The notes beneath the pieces were generated by a model, which worked only from the letters and a program-made list of their open reading frames with translations, was not told the origin of the DNA and did no database searches. Below, one piece after another: positions 28,145 to 39,802 of a stretch of 64,000 nucleotides of DNA. The position numbers were made by a program, and so were the translations under genes. Every line of letters starts with the position of its first letter. The first letter of the stretch is position 1. Origin of the DNA: Bursaphelenchus xylophilus (taxonomy: Eukaryota > Nematoda > Chromadorea > Rhabditida > Aphelenchoididae); NCBI GenBank assembly GCA_904066235.2, contig CAJFCV020000001.1, positions 12,767,291 to 12,831,290 on the forward strand. Direction: 5' to 3'.

Positions 28145-28876
28145 CCGCCCGACAATTGACCAGTCGAAGGAAATACGACCATCAGTCGTTATTTCCATCC
28201 ATTCCGCGCCTTTTTCCGAGATTGGGTCAAGTCTGGCACATTTTGGGTCAACTCTTTCTCTCAGCGAGTTTTTGCGATTACGATGGGAAAAAGTGATCGC
28301 AAATGATGGGCCTTGATAAAAACCAAAGTAAAATAAAATTTACAGATGATGAAGAAAGGGCTACCTCACTTTTTTCTTTGTTTAAATGTGATTTTTAGCA
28401 AAAAAACGCGTTTGAGGCGAAAATCTCATTTTAACTAGCCGAAAAGCGTTGAAAACAAAGAAATTCTCGCTGTGTAAGAATTTACTAAGCCACCACAGTA
28501 AGCTTCGTGATTTTTTAGACCCTAAAATTTCAAGAAATGAAAAGAAAATCGAGAAAATTCGGAAAAATTGCGAAAAATGACTATAAATCGACAAAAATAG
28601 GTGATGATGTTTATCACCCGCTCCCGCGCAGCCCACTCGCCCTCCGTTCATAAGCGAAAAAGTAAGGAAAAGTGGGAAAACAAAGAAAGTAGTAAAAGTT
28701 TGGGGGGAAACGGAAGTTCGAATGGGCGAAAACAAAGGGCTCCGAGTCGAGACTACCTTACAAAGAGATGGTTCCACAAGGGCCTTTAAAAGCGGTCATT
28801 GGAACACCCGATTCCCACTAAGAGTCATCTGCTTTTTATCCTTTTGTTTTTGCGCAGTTTTTGAAAAATTTTCAAA
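28145..28876 (+). promoter_or_regulatory. Upstream region of the two-module secreted gene
   Basis: 28590-28800 is less AT-rich and unique in the window. TTTAAAA at 28785-28791 could act as a TATA box, and a TTTGCGCAG at 28849-28857, 19 bases before the ATG, is a likely trans-splice or first-intron acceptor. 28260-28590 is AT-rich without a feature. Confidence 0.4.
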
Positions 28877-31800
28877 ATGAAATTTTTGGGAATTGTAATA
28901 TTTTTGATGGTCAAATGGACGGATGCATCGGAGAATGGAGATTGGGATGAGGCGACAGGAGAGCAGAGTAGGTTTGGCAATTTTTGGAACGCTTTTTTGA
29001 TTCGATTTTGCACGGTGCGAAAGGGCAGAGCGGATCGCCCAAAATTAAGGTGAATCTGCACTGTGCGGGGAAAAAAATAGAGTTTGCACAGTGCGAAAAT
29101 ACATAATTTTTATTCACACACTGTAAGAACAACTTTTGCGTCGCCTGTTTTTACACTGTGCAAGTTTAGAAAATCACCGATTGCACCGTGCAAATTTTCT
29201 CAATCCTGCACGGTGCAACGAAAAAAACAAGATTGACCGCACTGTGCGACGAGACTGGGATAAACTGCACAGTGCGGTGACGAGTTTTATTGTCGCGACA
29301 CGAAAACCAAGAAAATGAAAAAATTTTGCACTGTGCGAGAAAATTTTTTTATTGCACAGTGCGAAGAACTAAAGAACTATTGCACAGTGCGAAAAAAGGA
29401 AATTTTTGCACGGTGCCAAAAAAGTTAATTATCGCGCAGTGCATAATGGTCCAAATTATTGCACAGTGCAAAAAAAAAGTAAATTTTCGCACAGTGCAAA
29501 AAAGTATTTAGATTATCCGCACAGTGCAAAATACATGTCCATTATTGCACAGTGCAAAAAACGTGTCAGTTATTGCACAGTGCAAAAAAGTAATTAAATT
29601 ATCGTACAGTGCAAAAATATAGGAATTATTGCACGGTGCAAAAAAAATGTCAATTATTGCACAGTGCAAAAAGTGCAGTTTCTCGCACAGTGCGAAAGAA
29701 ATGTAAATTCTTGCACGGTGCGAGGAAAGTAAATTATTGCACAGTGCAAAAAAAGTAATTATATTATCGCACAGTGCAAAAATATTGAATTATAGCACGG
29801 TGCAAAAAAATGTCAATTATTGCACAGTGCAAAAAAATGTAGTTTCTTGCACAGTGCAAAAAAAAGTAAATTTTCGCACAGTGCAAAAAAGTATTTAGAT
29901 TATCCGCACAGTGCAAAAAACATGTCATTTATTGCACAGTGCAAAAAAATGTAGTTTCTCGAACAATGCGAAAGAAATGTAAATTCTTGCACAGTGCAAA
30001 AAAAAACTAAATACTCGCAAAGTGCAAAAAAAAATTCAAAATTAACAACCTAAATTTTCTTTTCAGTTTTCCCAACAGGTGCCGTCGAATTGGACGAACG
30101 GAAATTCCTTCGGCTGGAGGACTTTTACAACAAAACAAAGACCATCCCTCAGACGAGCTTGCAACGACTAATCATCGATGTGTCGTTGCTGCATCCGGAT
30201 TCGGAGGATGCCGAGCACTTCTACGAGGTCTGCTCCCAGAATTTGAAGACCACTGCGCCCAATTTGAAGATGGTCGCCTTGGAAGGGGGGTATCAGTATT
30301 TCCCGCAGGAACCGGTAAGTTTTTTCTTTAGAATCTTTTTAAATCATTACACAGTGAAAACTGGAGGGCTGAAAAAACGTTTTTTCGCAAAAATTTTTTT
30401 TTTATCAAAAACTAGAACAAATTTACAAAAAAAAATGAAAAAGAATGAAATTTCCAGAAAAAATGAATCTTTTCCCCACAACACTGACAAAAAACGGCCT
30501 AAAAGTGTTTTTTCTCTCTGACCGCTCTCCATTTTTCTCATACTCTATCGACCCTTTTCAGGACCACGACACGATCCCCGACGAATTGGAAGATGTGAAA
30601 GCGGGCATTCAACTCATTATCCGGGCAGCGAAAAAGAGTGGCATTGAAATCACTAGTGTTATCATGGTCGTGTCGCTGTTCATTCCATTCCCGGTAAGGA
30701 AAAAAAAACATTACTTTAGGAATCAAGATGACTTTTTGTCAAAAAACCCAAATTTTTATGTCAAAACTACCAATTTTCGATTGTTTTACAACAAAGAACC
30801 AATTTTAACGCCCTCTAAATTTGAGAGAGTCTGTAAGTAGTATTATTTTTTACACACAATGGGCTGAAAAATAACGTTTTGTCCTCAAAACCGTCACTTT
30901 CCCCAAAAGAATCCATTTTCTTTAATTTTTCCAACAAAGAATAGGTTTTATAGCCTCAAAAACAACTCAAAATACCCTCTAAATTTTATAAAGTGCATGA
31001 ATAGTACATATTACTGTTTACCCAAAATCAGCCAAAAAAATCTCATTTTGTCAAAAAAAAACACGTTTCCTTCATTTTTCCAACAAAAAATCGGTTTTAA
31101 AGTCAACAAAACCACTTGAAATACCCTCTAAATTTTATAAACTCCATAAATAGTATTACTGCTTATCCAAAATCGGTAAAAAGATCTCATTTTGTCCAAA
31201 AAATCCGCCAATTTCTCCAAAAAATCCATTTTCTTTAATTTTTCCGATAAAAAATCGGTTTTAAAGTCATCAAAACCACTCAAAATACTTTCTAAATTTT
31301 ATAATGTCCATAAATAGTATAACCATTTATTCAAAAAGCATCCAAAAAATCTCATTTTGTCCAAAAAACCGGCCAACTTCTCCAAAAAAATCTATTTTTT
31401 TTTTATTTTTCCAACAAAAAATCGGTTTTCAAGCCGTCAAAAACAGCTCAAAATACTTTCTAAATTTTACGGAGTTCGTAAATAGTCCATAAATAGTATT
31501 ACTGCTTATCCAAAATCGGTAAAAAAATCTCATTTTGTCCAAAAAAACCCGCCAATTTCTCCAAAAGATTCAATTTCCCCTCATTTTTTCTACAAAAACT
31601 TGATTTTAAAGTCATCAAACCCACTTGAAATACCCTCTAAATTTTATAAAGTCCATAAATAGTATTACTGCTTACCCAAAATCGGTGAAAAAATCTCATT
31701 TTGTCCAAAAAAACCGCCAATTTCTCCAAAAGATTCAATTTCCCCTCATTTTTTCTACAAAAACTTGATTTTAAAGTCATCAAACCCACTTGAAATACCC

Positions 31801-33981
31801 TCTAAATTTTATAAAGTCCATAAATAGTATTACTGCTTACCCAAAATCGGTGAAAAAATCTCATTTTGTCCAAAAAAACCGCCAATTTCTCCAAAAAATC
31901 CATTTTCTTTCATTTTTCCGATAAAAATCGGTTCTAAAGCCCAAAAAATCTCATTTCTCCCTAATTTTTCCAACAAAAAAATCGATAATAAAGCCCCAAA
32001 AAACAGCTCAAAATTTCAGCTAGTCCATGACTCCAACTACCCCGTCCTCTTCAAGGAGATCTACAATAAGACCGTGACGGATTACGACCTGGAACGCAAC
32101 GTGGTTGAGTGCTTATTCACGGTCGATGGCGTTCCTGTAGACGCCGAATTCACATTCTACAACGACCGCGTCTTCGACAAGGTCAACAAGGGCCGCAATC
32201 CACTAGTTTTGAATCGGCAGAGCCGCGAGAAGGCGCTGAATCCGGCGCTGATCTCGCATCCCCGCTACTTTTTCACTCTGGAGAAGTTTTACAGCCCCAA
32301 CCTGAAAAAGTTCTACTCGATGAATGAGAATCTGCCCAAGATCTACTACTTGTTGGTGACGCTGATTCATGACGCTGCGATTAAGCCGGACGTTTTTTAT
32401 CGACAGGCCGTGCAGCACTTCAAAGAGGCCGCTCCCATGGTCAAAACCCTCGAATTGTGGGGCGGGGCGGCTGTGCATTTGAAACATGGGGTAAGTTAAT
32501 TGTGCAATGGATATGGTAGTTTAATTTGAAGGGCTTTTTACTGCGTTAGGAGTTTGAAATTAGTCGATTTTAAGGAAAAAGGAAGAAAAATCAAGAAAAA
32601 ACGAGTTTTTTCGAAAAATTTTTGTAAATTTGTAAATTTACCGAACGATAAATGGTCTGGAAATAGTCTAAAATTAATTACGATAACTTTTTACCACTTT
32701 AGAACCGGTTTTTGACTGTAGTTTTATCGACTTTATGCTCAACTTTTTTTGCACTGTGCGGCAAAAAAATGAGTGTGCACTGTGCAGTCGAATCAAAAGT
32801 TTAGTCATCGCACTGTGCAACTGAGCAAAATTTTTTCGCACTGTGCCGCTTTTTTTTCTTACCTTTTTGTACGGTGCGCACGCCAATCTGATTTTGGAAA
32901 AAATATATTTCTGTCAAAAGCTGGAGCTGCGCCCCATACTTCTGAAAATATTGATGCCATATTATACGAAAGCACTTTGAAACCGCTTTTTGCCTCAAAA
33001 ACCGGTTTAAATTGCTAGTAGGGCAATAATTTTAGTTTCCTCAGATCTCACACCTTTTTAGTATTATTTATAAGCGATAAACTGAAAAATTATTTCCAAA
33101 ATTGCTTTATTTAATTTTTATTGTAAATTCCCCAATTTTTGTCCTGGCGCGGGCAGGGGGTCGAAATTTTTGCACTGTGCAGTCGATAGAGAGAATCTGC
33201 GTCTGTATTGTGCGGCCTATGGCAGTGTCCGAATTTGAGGCATTGCGAAAATGCATTGTGCCTTTTTCGTGCCAAAAAAACGATAATTTTGCACTGTGCA
33301 GACGAACACGACAGGGCTGCACCGTGCGAGAAAAGCAAAATTTTTATGAACATGATTGAACTGCACTGTGCGAGAAAAAAGCAAACATTTTGCACCGTGC
33401 AGACGAAAACGAATGGACTGCACTGTGCAAACAAAATTTCGCACAGTGCACACGAATCCGAGTTGAACTGCACCGTGCGAAAACAAATCTGCACTGTGCA
33501 GTGTGCAAAACAAAACAAAAATTTTGCACAATGCAATTTCCAAAAAAAAATCAAAAAAACAGCTGACTGTCTTTCAGAAACAAGCCGAATTGGATGCAGA
33601 ACTCAAAAACCTGAAGCAAAATCTTGAATCCATGCTTCGAGCCTTCCGCACTCTTGGATTCCGCATCAAAAAATTCGATTACGAGGCGTTTATGAACTTT
33701 GAAGAGGAGGTAAGTCTACGAAATCCATGTTTTTATGCCATATATCATCTAATTTTCTCGTTATTTTCCAGTTTATTGTCTCGGCCGCCTATCCGAAGCT
33801 GGTCCAACAACTTTTCGGCCATGTTGTCACCCAAAAAGAGATCGACATGGAGATTGTGGACATGGAGGTGAAGATCTTCGACGTGGCTTGTCACATCAAG
33901 CTCAACTTCTTCTTCGAGCCCTCGATTATGAATCTGAAACAGGAGAGAATGGGCTATCTTCATCTTCCGCCCTGGCCTTAG
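28877..33981 (+). CDS. Secreted protein with two A-B-C modules, 427 residues, unknown family
   Basis: Paralogue of the gene at 24993; family not recognised. Six exons: 28877-28967, 30067-30314, 30562-30693, 32020-32490, 33578-33709 and 33772-33981. Residues 1-17 (MKFLGIVIFLMVKWTDA) are a signal peptide. Module 1: A has FLRLEDFYNK, HFYEVCSQNLKTTAPNLKMV, ALEGGYQYFP; B is exon 3, 44 residues; C begins YPVLFKEIYNKTVTDYDLER. Module 2: A has RYFFTLEKFY, VFYRQAVQHFKEAAPMVKTL, LWGGAAVHLK; B is exon 5, again exactly 44 residues; C begins YPKLVQQLFGHVVTQKEIDM. Introns fall in phase 0 at the A/B and B/C borders in both modules, as in the sister gene, so module 2 arose by exon-group duplication. C of module 1 and A of module 2 share exon 4 without an intron. 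Introns 1, 3 and 4 hold repeat arrays. Confidence 0.85.
29006..30023. repeat. GCACNGTGC array in intron 1, about 38 copies
   Basis: Dense array, spacing mostly 23-35 bp. From about 29350 onward nearly all copies have A or G at the centre and are followed by an A-run, so the array has a direction (TTGCACRGTGCAAAAAA). A ~510-bp stretch partly repeats: AAGTATTTAGATTATCCGCA occurs near 29500 and again near 29890. Confidence 0.85.
30804..31960. repeat. Seven-copy tandem repeat, ~165 bp, in intron 3
   Basis: CTAAATTTTATAAAGTCC or a close variant recurs at about 30813, 30975, 31127, 31292, 31460, 31637 and 31801. The shared neighbours are CATAAATAGTATTACTGCTT, AATCTCATTTTGTCCAAAA and CGCCAATTTCTCC. 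The last two units are almost identical, so the array expanded recently there. It contains no GCACNGTGC, unlike the other introns of this gene. Confidence 0.8.
32748..33534. repeat. Two GCACNGTGC clusters in intron 4
   Basis: About five copies at 32748-32880 and about thirteen at 33170-33534, separated by unique AT-rich sequence. The second cluster ends some 45 bases before the exon 5 acceptor and includes ACGAAN-rich spacers not seen in other arrays. Confidence 0.75.
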
Positions 33982-34916
33982 ACCCCGAAACATCGGCGAA
34001 TGTGGGGAAATTTGATCGATCTCAATGCAAAAATATCGTTTATATTACTTGTAGATAAAGATGAGGTTAGATTTTGGTTGAAAGTCGGCAATATTCGACG
34101 ATTTTTTTGTAGAAATTGCAAGAAATGTCATGGATAATATAACTTTAGGAAAAATAAGATGTTTTTTTCAAAAATTATAGAGCCTATGCTACTGAAAATT
34201 GGCTTAAATTTGATTTAAAGGCAAGTTTGACCAAGTGGGACGCCAAATTGACACAAATCAAGGGTTGCAACGGAATGCCAAAATTGGCGGGAAATTCAAA
34301 ATTTGAAAATTGTAGCTTTATTCATTACCCCGAGCCGAAAAAATTACAGATACTATGAAGTACGTATTTTAAAACCGTATTTTTGCAAAAATCCTGAGTT
34401 TTATTAACTTTTTTATTGTTCATGACATCAACCTAAAGTAATATAAATTTGACGAGTAACAAAGGCCAATAACGTTAAGATTTTGCAAGAATGTTATAAT
34501 AGAGAGTATTTTGCTATAGGCCAACGGAAAACAGCCACTACAATTTTTTCCGACCTTATTTTAGGCAACAAAGTGCGTTGACGAATGCTCGTCACAAGAT
34601 GTGCTTTGAGCCTTAACAACCCTCGTGAATACAGCTAATCATGTTTTTCAGACCTTTTCATGTGCTCTGGCGTGCAGTTTTGCTGCAGAATTATCATTTA
34701 TAAGCTAAAAATAGCAAAAGGGACATTAATACCAAGTACAATATAAAGTAATGTCCATAACTTTGTCAAATTTAGGTTTATGAATTTGAAATTAAGCAAC
34801 AAAAGAGAAAGACTCGTATTTTACCATGAAACAAAATTTCAAGTTATTATTTACCCATTTCATCAAAAAAATCCAATTTTTTGAACCCTTTATCAATCTA
34901 AAGTAATATCCAAATC
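33982..34916. other. Intergenic between converging genes
   Basis: AT-rich. It holds one copy of the GAATGCCAAAATTGGCGGGAA motif (34268) and one TCATGGATAATATAAC motif (34131), both of which recur elsewhere. No gene seen. Confidence 0.4.
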
Positions 34917-37900
34917 TCAAATCTCCTTTCTTTTCTCCGGCAGTTTCTCATTCTTCTGAACCTTATGTCCCTTCAATGACGTCATTTCCTGATCCTCGAC
35001 CACGAAGCTGGGCCAGTCCATGACCGGTTTCAATGGGCCCGTGAAGGTGTCAAAGGCCAACATTGTGAGCTCCACGCCCAGGAAACAAGCGGCGTTCGCG
35101 GGGAACGCTCGGGCCATGAGTGGACTGAGGCCGCGGAACAGTCCTTTCGGGCCTTCTTCTTTCATCAGGACACGCCAAACGTCGCGAGTGCCGCGGGGGA
35201 AATGACCTTCGGGGGCGGATTGGAGGTAGGATTTCAGGGTGTCCTGGGGGATACAGACCTGAAATTTTTTAATAGATAATGCATACAAAGCTGTCATTGA
35301 CGTATTTTACCACTTGGTCATTATTTTTAAGCTCAAATATGGATACTTTTCCACTTGAAACAGAATGCCAAAAATGGCGGGAATTCAAAAATGTAATTTT
35401 CTTATGGTCCTCATAGTAATTTTAGGTCTGCAAATTTCGTATTCTACTACGAAATCATGTTTTTTCGACTAAGATACGCCTTTACCTCAACTTGAAACAG
35501 AATGCCAAGAATGGCGGAAATTTAAAAAATAAAATTCTAAAGGGATTTTATATGCTTCATTGCATCGTAAATATGCTGATCGTACAATTTTGACTCGTTT
35601 TCCATGCATTTTAAACCCTAGAACAGAATGCCAAGCCAAGCGGGAATCAATTTTTTTGAATTTTCTTCGATTGAAAATGGATGAAATCGGCTCAATAGGA
35701 CATAAGGAAACTAAACAGCTTAAAATGCGAACAAAAATCTTACCAGCCAAAAGAAAATCCCAGCAATTCCGCCAGCCATAAGCGTTGCCATTGGAGAAGG
35801 CCGTTCGTTCTTGGCTGGATCCGCCATTTGTCGTTTGATGTACTCGTAGACTGCCATCTTAGTGCCGTATGATGGAATATCTGGAATTTTTATTCGATAA
35901 AACAACAAAAAATTTGACGGAAAGTTGAAAAAAGTTGCTTTTCCCAGTCTTGAAAGGAAATTCCAGAAAATCCGTCATCATAAAACAGTTCGAATATAAA
36001 GTTTATCTTTAAAATTGAATCCTGACTTTCCATGTCATTGATAATCACGATTTTTCACCAGAAATTTCCCGATTTCAGCTAAATTTAGGGGAATTTCCAG
36101 AAAATCCGTCATCATGACATCTTTAAGACCATTTTTTGATTAAGATTTTTGACCAAAATCCGATTTGCATGCTGATAGCATTCTGCTAAAAAATTTTCGA
36201 CCAATAGGATGACCGATTTTCCCCAGAAATTCATCACGATGACGGATTTTCTGGAATTTTTCAAACACCTCCCAAAAGTCGCAAATTGGGCTCAAACTCG
36301 ATTAGAGATGACGTCAAAGTAAGAATGAGCTTGCCTCTTGCCAAAGTAATCAAGAATCCCCGATAAACGGCCGCAATTCCATGTTGTTTATACAGTTTTC
36401 TGGCCACATCCATGGGTCCCTTGTAAAGGGACGTCCCCATACTGTGCTGGACCTGCAACAAACACTTGACTCGCTCGATTGGCGCCGTAAACAGGCACAT
36501 CACGGCGGCTGAGAAGGCTCCGGCGTTGAAAATCTGAAAAAATGGGGATTTATTGGTTATTGTAGTAGGTAAATGTTCAAATTTAACGTTTTTTTGATGT
36601 CAATAATGGCTTAAAATTGTTTGGCATTACATCTTAGGACATAAGAAGTGACGCTAGATCGATTTGAGGCCCAAATTCAAAAATTCAAGTTTTCGCGGCG
36701 AGACCCACGACCATAAATTCAAATCCCCAAGAAAGTAATGAAAGTATTATAAAATAATATATAGCCGTCTCCAGAGCCTTGAAATGAGGGTAAAACAACC
36801 CACGAAACCGCTTACCTGCCATAACGTCAAGGTTGGTGTCCTAAAATACGACTGCTGAAGTTCACAACAGACGGCATTGAGACCGAAGAAAATGGAATTC
36901 AACGGAGTGATCCCTGTGATTGGAGCTCCCATTCCACGGAAGAATCCCTAAAATGACGGGAATTTACATATTGCGGAAGTATTTGAAAATTCAAGTAAAC
37001 CGCACTGTGCAGAACAAAAGACGTGAAAAGCTGCACGGTTCAAAAGAAAAAAAGATACCCAAAATTCTCAAAATTGATTTTTAGGGCCTCACATGACTCC
37101 GCATAAAAAATAAGCTCGTTTTTCCTACCACGATTCCTGTAATTCCACAAAAATTTATATTGCACGGTGCAAACAAGAAATTGAAAAAATTGCACTGTGC
37201 AATGGAAAAATTTTGACCAAAAAACACCAAATAATTTTTTTAGAACCTCTGATAACCCTACAAAAATTTCTAACTACTTTTCCATTTCTAGGTTACTGTA
37301 ATTTCAAAAAAATTATATTGCACCGTGCAAACAAGAAATTGGAAAAATTGCTTTGTGCAAACGGTCAACCCGGATAAACTTTCTCCAAATTGATTGCAAT
37401 AGTCTACAATGGCCCCAAAACAATTTTGAAGTCATTATCTGCTTCGGGATTACTGTAATTTCAAAAATATTCTATTGCACCGTGCAAACATAGAAAATCG
37501 GAAAACTGCACTGTGCAGAGGCTCAACTCGGGGAAACTTTTTCCAAATTCATCGCAATGGTCTACAATGACCCCAAAAAAATTTTGAAGACGCTACATAC
37601 TTCTGGATTACTGTAGGTTCAAGAAAATTTATATTGCACAGTGCAAACAGAAAATCGGGGAAATTGCACTGTGCAAATGGTCAATACGGATAAAAATTCT
37701 CCGTATTCATCTCTACGGTGAAAAAAATGATCCTACAAGAATCTTGAAGCATTTCCGATGCCTAGGTTACTGTAATTTCGAAAAAATTTGTATTGCACAG
37801 TGCAAATATCAAATTGGAAAAATTGCACTGTGCAAAGGGCCAACCCGGATAAAAATTCTCCAAATTGATCGCTATGGCCTACAATGACCCCACAACAACT

Positions 37901-39077
37901 TTCAGGCCGCTCTCTTTCCCCCAACCTACCGTAAATCCCTCCGCTTTGTAAGTCTTCTTCACACAGTCCATCATCCCGCTGTACATGGGGGTCTGGCCCT
38001 TGACCGGCGCCGGCATACTTTGTAATCTGACCTTGACAGTGTCGAAGGGGTGTCCCACCAGCACCATGACCATTCCGCCCATGCCGCCGGCCACGAAATG
38101 CTCGGCGAACGAGACCGATTCGCGGTGCGCCAGCTGGAAGTAGCTCTCGCGGATCTCCTTCGCGTAAATCGACCGGAAGTTCTTCAGACTGGTGAGGTTC
38201 GTGCCTGGCGTTGAGGTCAGTGTCGAGGTGGTGGTGGCGGCGCTGGGTGGGGGGCTCGGGGTTCCCGGACCATTTTCCTTCGTCTTCTCGGCATTGGTGG
38301 CCGAAATTACGGCCGCGTTCGAGGCCTGGAAATAATTTTTTTGTAGTGGGTAAATTGAAAGTAAATTTTTTGTTAAAAATGGGACAAATTTGTGGCAGCC
38401 AAAAAAAAGGTTTTCGTGATGCGACCAAAAAAATTTTTTTTTCGAAAAATTGATGCGACAAAATTTTTTTTTGATGAAAAATAAATATAAAATACGAAAA
38501 TAGTATGACGGAAACATTATTTTACCCGTTCAAATCAGTAATTCCTCTAAAAATCCCAAAAATTTCAAAAAATTTGAGTCCCGTCACGAAAACATTAAAT
38601 TAATTTTTCGTCTAAAAAAACCTAAATAAAACTATCCGGATTACAAATTGACTTGAAAAATCAGTAATTTCTCTAAAAATCCCGAAAATTTCAAAAAATT
38701 TTAGTCCCACCACGAAAACATTTAACTTATTTTTTGGTCAAAAATACCCTGAAACAACCCTATCTGGATCACAAATTCACTTGAAAAATCAGTAAACCCT
38801 CCAAAAATCCCAAAAAATTTCAAAAATTCGGGTACCGCCACGAAAACATTAAATTAATTTTTCGTTAAAAAATTTCCAAAAACCACCCTACCTGGACATG
38901 TGTGGCCTGTGCTTGCGGATGCAACGCGCTCAGCACATTGCTCTGCGTGACGGCGGCCGCAATAACCGGCGATGTGATCGTATGCTTCGGGAGCTGCGGC
39001 GAACTGAAAGGCTTGGCCGCCGGCTTGGATGGGGCCGCTGGCGCTTTCGGATCACTCGACGACTGCGTTCCCGACAT
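34917..39077 (-). CDS. dif-1: Mitochondrial carnitine/acylcarnitine carrier (SLC25A20 / DIF-1 type)
   Basis: This inner-membrane carrier exchanges acylcarnitines for carnitine to feed beta-oxidation. Six exons: 39077-38892, 38325-37930, 36947-36816, 36533-36335, 35880-35744 and 35258-34917, 463 residues. Three repeats carry the carrier signature: PFDTVK (155-160), PIERVK (256-261) and PQDTLK (354-359). Family-specific stretches include FAEHFVAGGMGGMVMVLVGH, APITGITPLNSIFFGLNA, CLLQVQ, RDIPSYG and RAFPANAACFLGVEL. The first ~125 residues are an added low-complexity Ser/Thr/Pro/Ala extension absent from typical ~300-residue carriers. The end adds a charged tail of about 40 residues. Intron 4 begins with GC, not GT (AGAG then GCAAGC); only this reading restores R-D-I-P. 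Introns 1 and 2 contain tandem repeats. A CTTCTTTTTTCAG acceptor lies about 150 bases upstream of the ATG. Confidence 0.93.
37000..37860. repeat. Tandem ~155-bp repeat carrying paired GCACNGTGC, carrier intron 2
   Basis: Five to six diverged units, each with TTACTGTAATTTCAAAA, ATTGCACNGTGCAAACA, GGAAAAATTGCACTGTGCAAA, a TCAACCCGGATAAA block and a GTCTACAATGRCCCC block. Palindromes sit in pairs about 30 bp apart inside each unit. This shows GCACNGTGC spreading as part of longer tandem units. Confidence 0.75.
38530..38880. repeat. Three-copy tandem repeat, ~126 bp, carrier intron 1
   Basis: AATCAGTAATTYCTCTAAAAATCCC and CACGAAAACATTAAATTAAT recur three times at roughly 126-bp steps. No palindrome of the GCACNGTGC type. 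Confidence 0.7.
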
Positions 39078-39802
39078 GGCCTTTGCAGCTGAGGCCGGGG
39101 ATGCGGCCGATGAATAGAGAGAATGGAAACAAAGTGATTTTTCGGCGGAAAAAGGAGGAAAAATTCGGGTTTTGAGGGAAAATCGGGAAAAATTCGGTTT
39201 TTTTGGCAACTTTTGTATGGAAAAGTTGCTGAAAAAAGAAGAAGAAAGATAGTATTTCGCATTTTTGATAACACAGTAGTCATTCATTGAAATATTTTCG
39301 AGAATTTTATATTATACTTGACACCTGATCTTGTATGATTCATGAGCTCAGTGCTCAAAGCGGGAATTTCAGATTCGCCTGAAATTTGGCCAAGTCCATA
39401 CCCATGGGCTATGTTTTGATCGCTGAAAATTTTAGCTCTCGCTTTGCAAGAACAACCGAGATATTGAGCCATCTTTGCAATGGAGAGACTGTGAAAAATG
39501 AAGAGACGGTCGGAGAAAATCAAGTTTTTCTCTGTATCTCCTTGAATTTTGTTTCGAAAAAATTGATTTTTTGTAGGAATATTTTATTTTACACTCCGAA
39601 AAACATGGTAATTTTTTATTTGAAAATTTCAAAAAAAAAATTTTGAAATTTTGAAATTTTTTTGCCGTATTTATAGGCAAAATTAATTAAAATCCTGTCA
39701 AAAATGATTTTCAACCAATATTATGTACATTTATTACAGTTTCCCAGTATAATATAAGTAATATTATCTCTGATAAGGCAATTTTTTTGATATTTTTGAA
39801 CT
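39078..39802. other. Intergenic with a partial foldback element
   Basis: 39078-39230 is probably 5' untranslated sequence of the carrier. 39330-39690 resembles one arm of the elements at 7318 and 23596 (TTTTAGCTCTCGCTTTGCAAG, CAACCGAGATATTGAGC, GAGACGGTCGGAGAAAA). No gene in the rest. Confidence 0.5.

Noticed and set aside
37733..38461. 242-residue minus-strand frame overlapping the carrier exon 2
   Set aside because: Out of frame with the conserved carrier sequence in the same exon.
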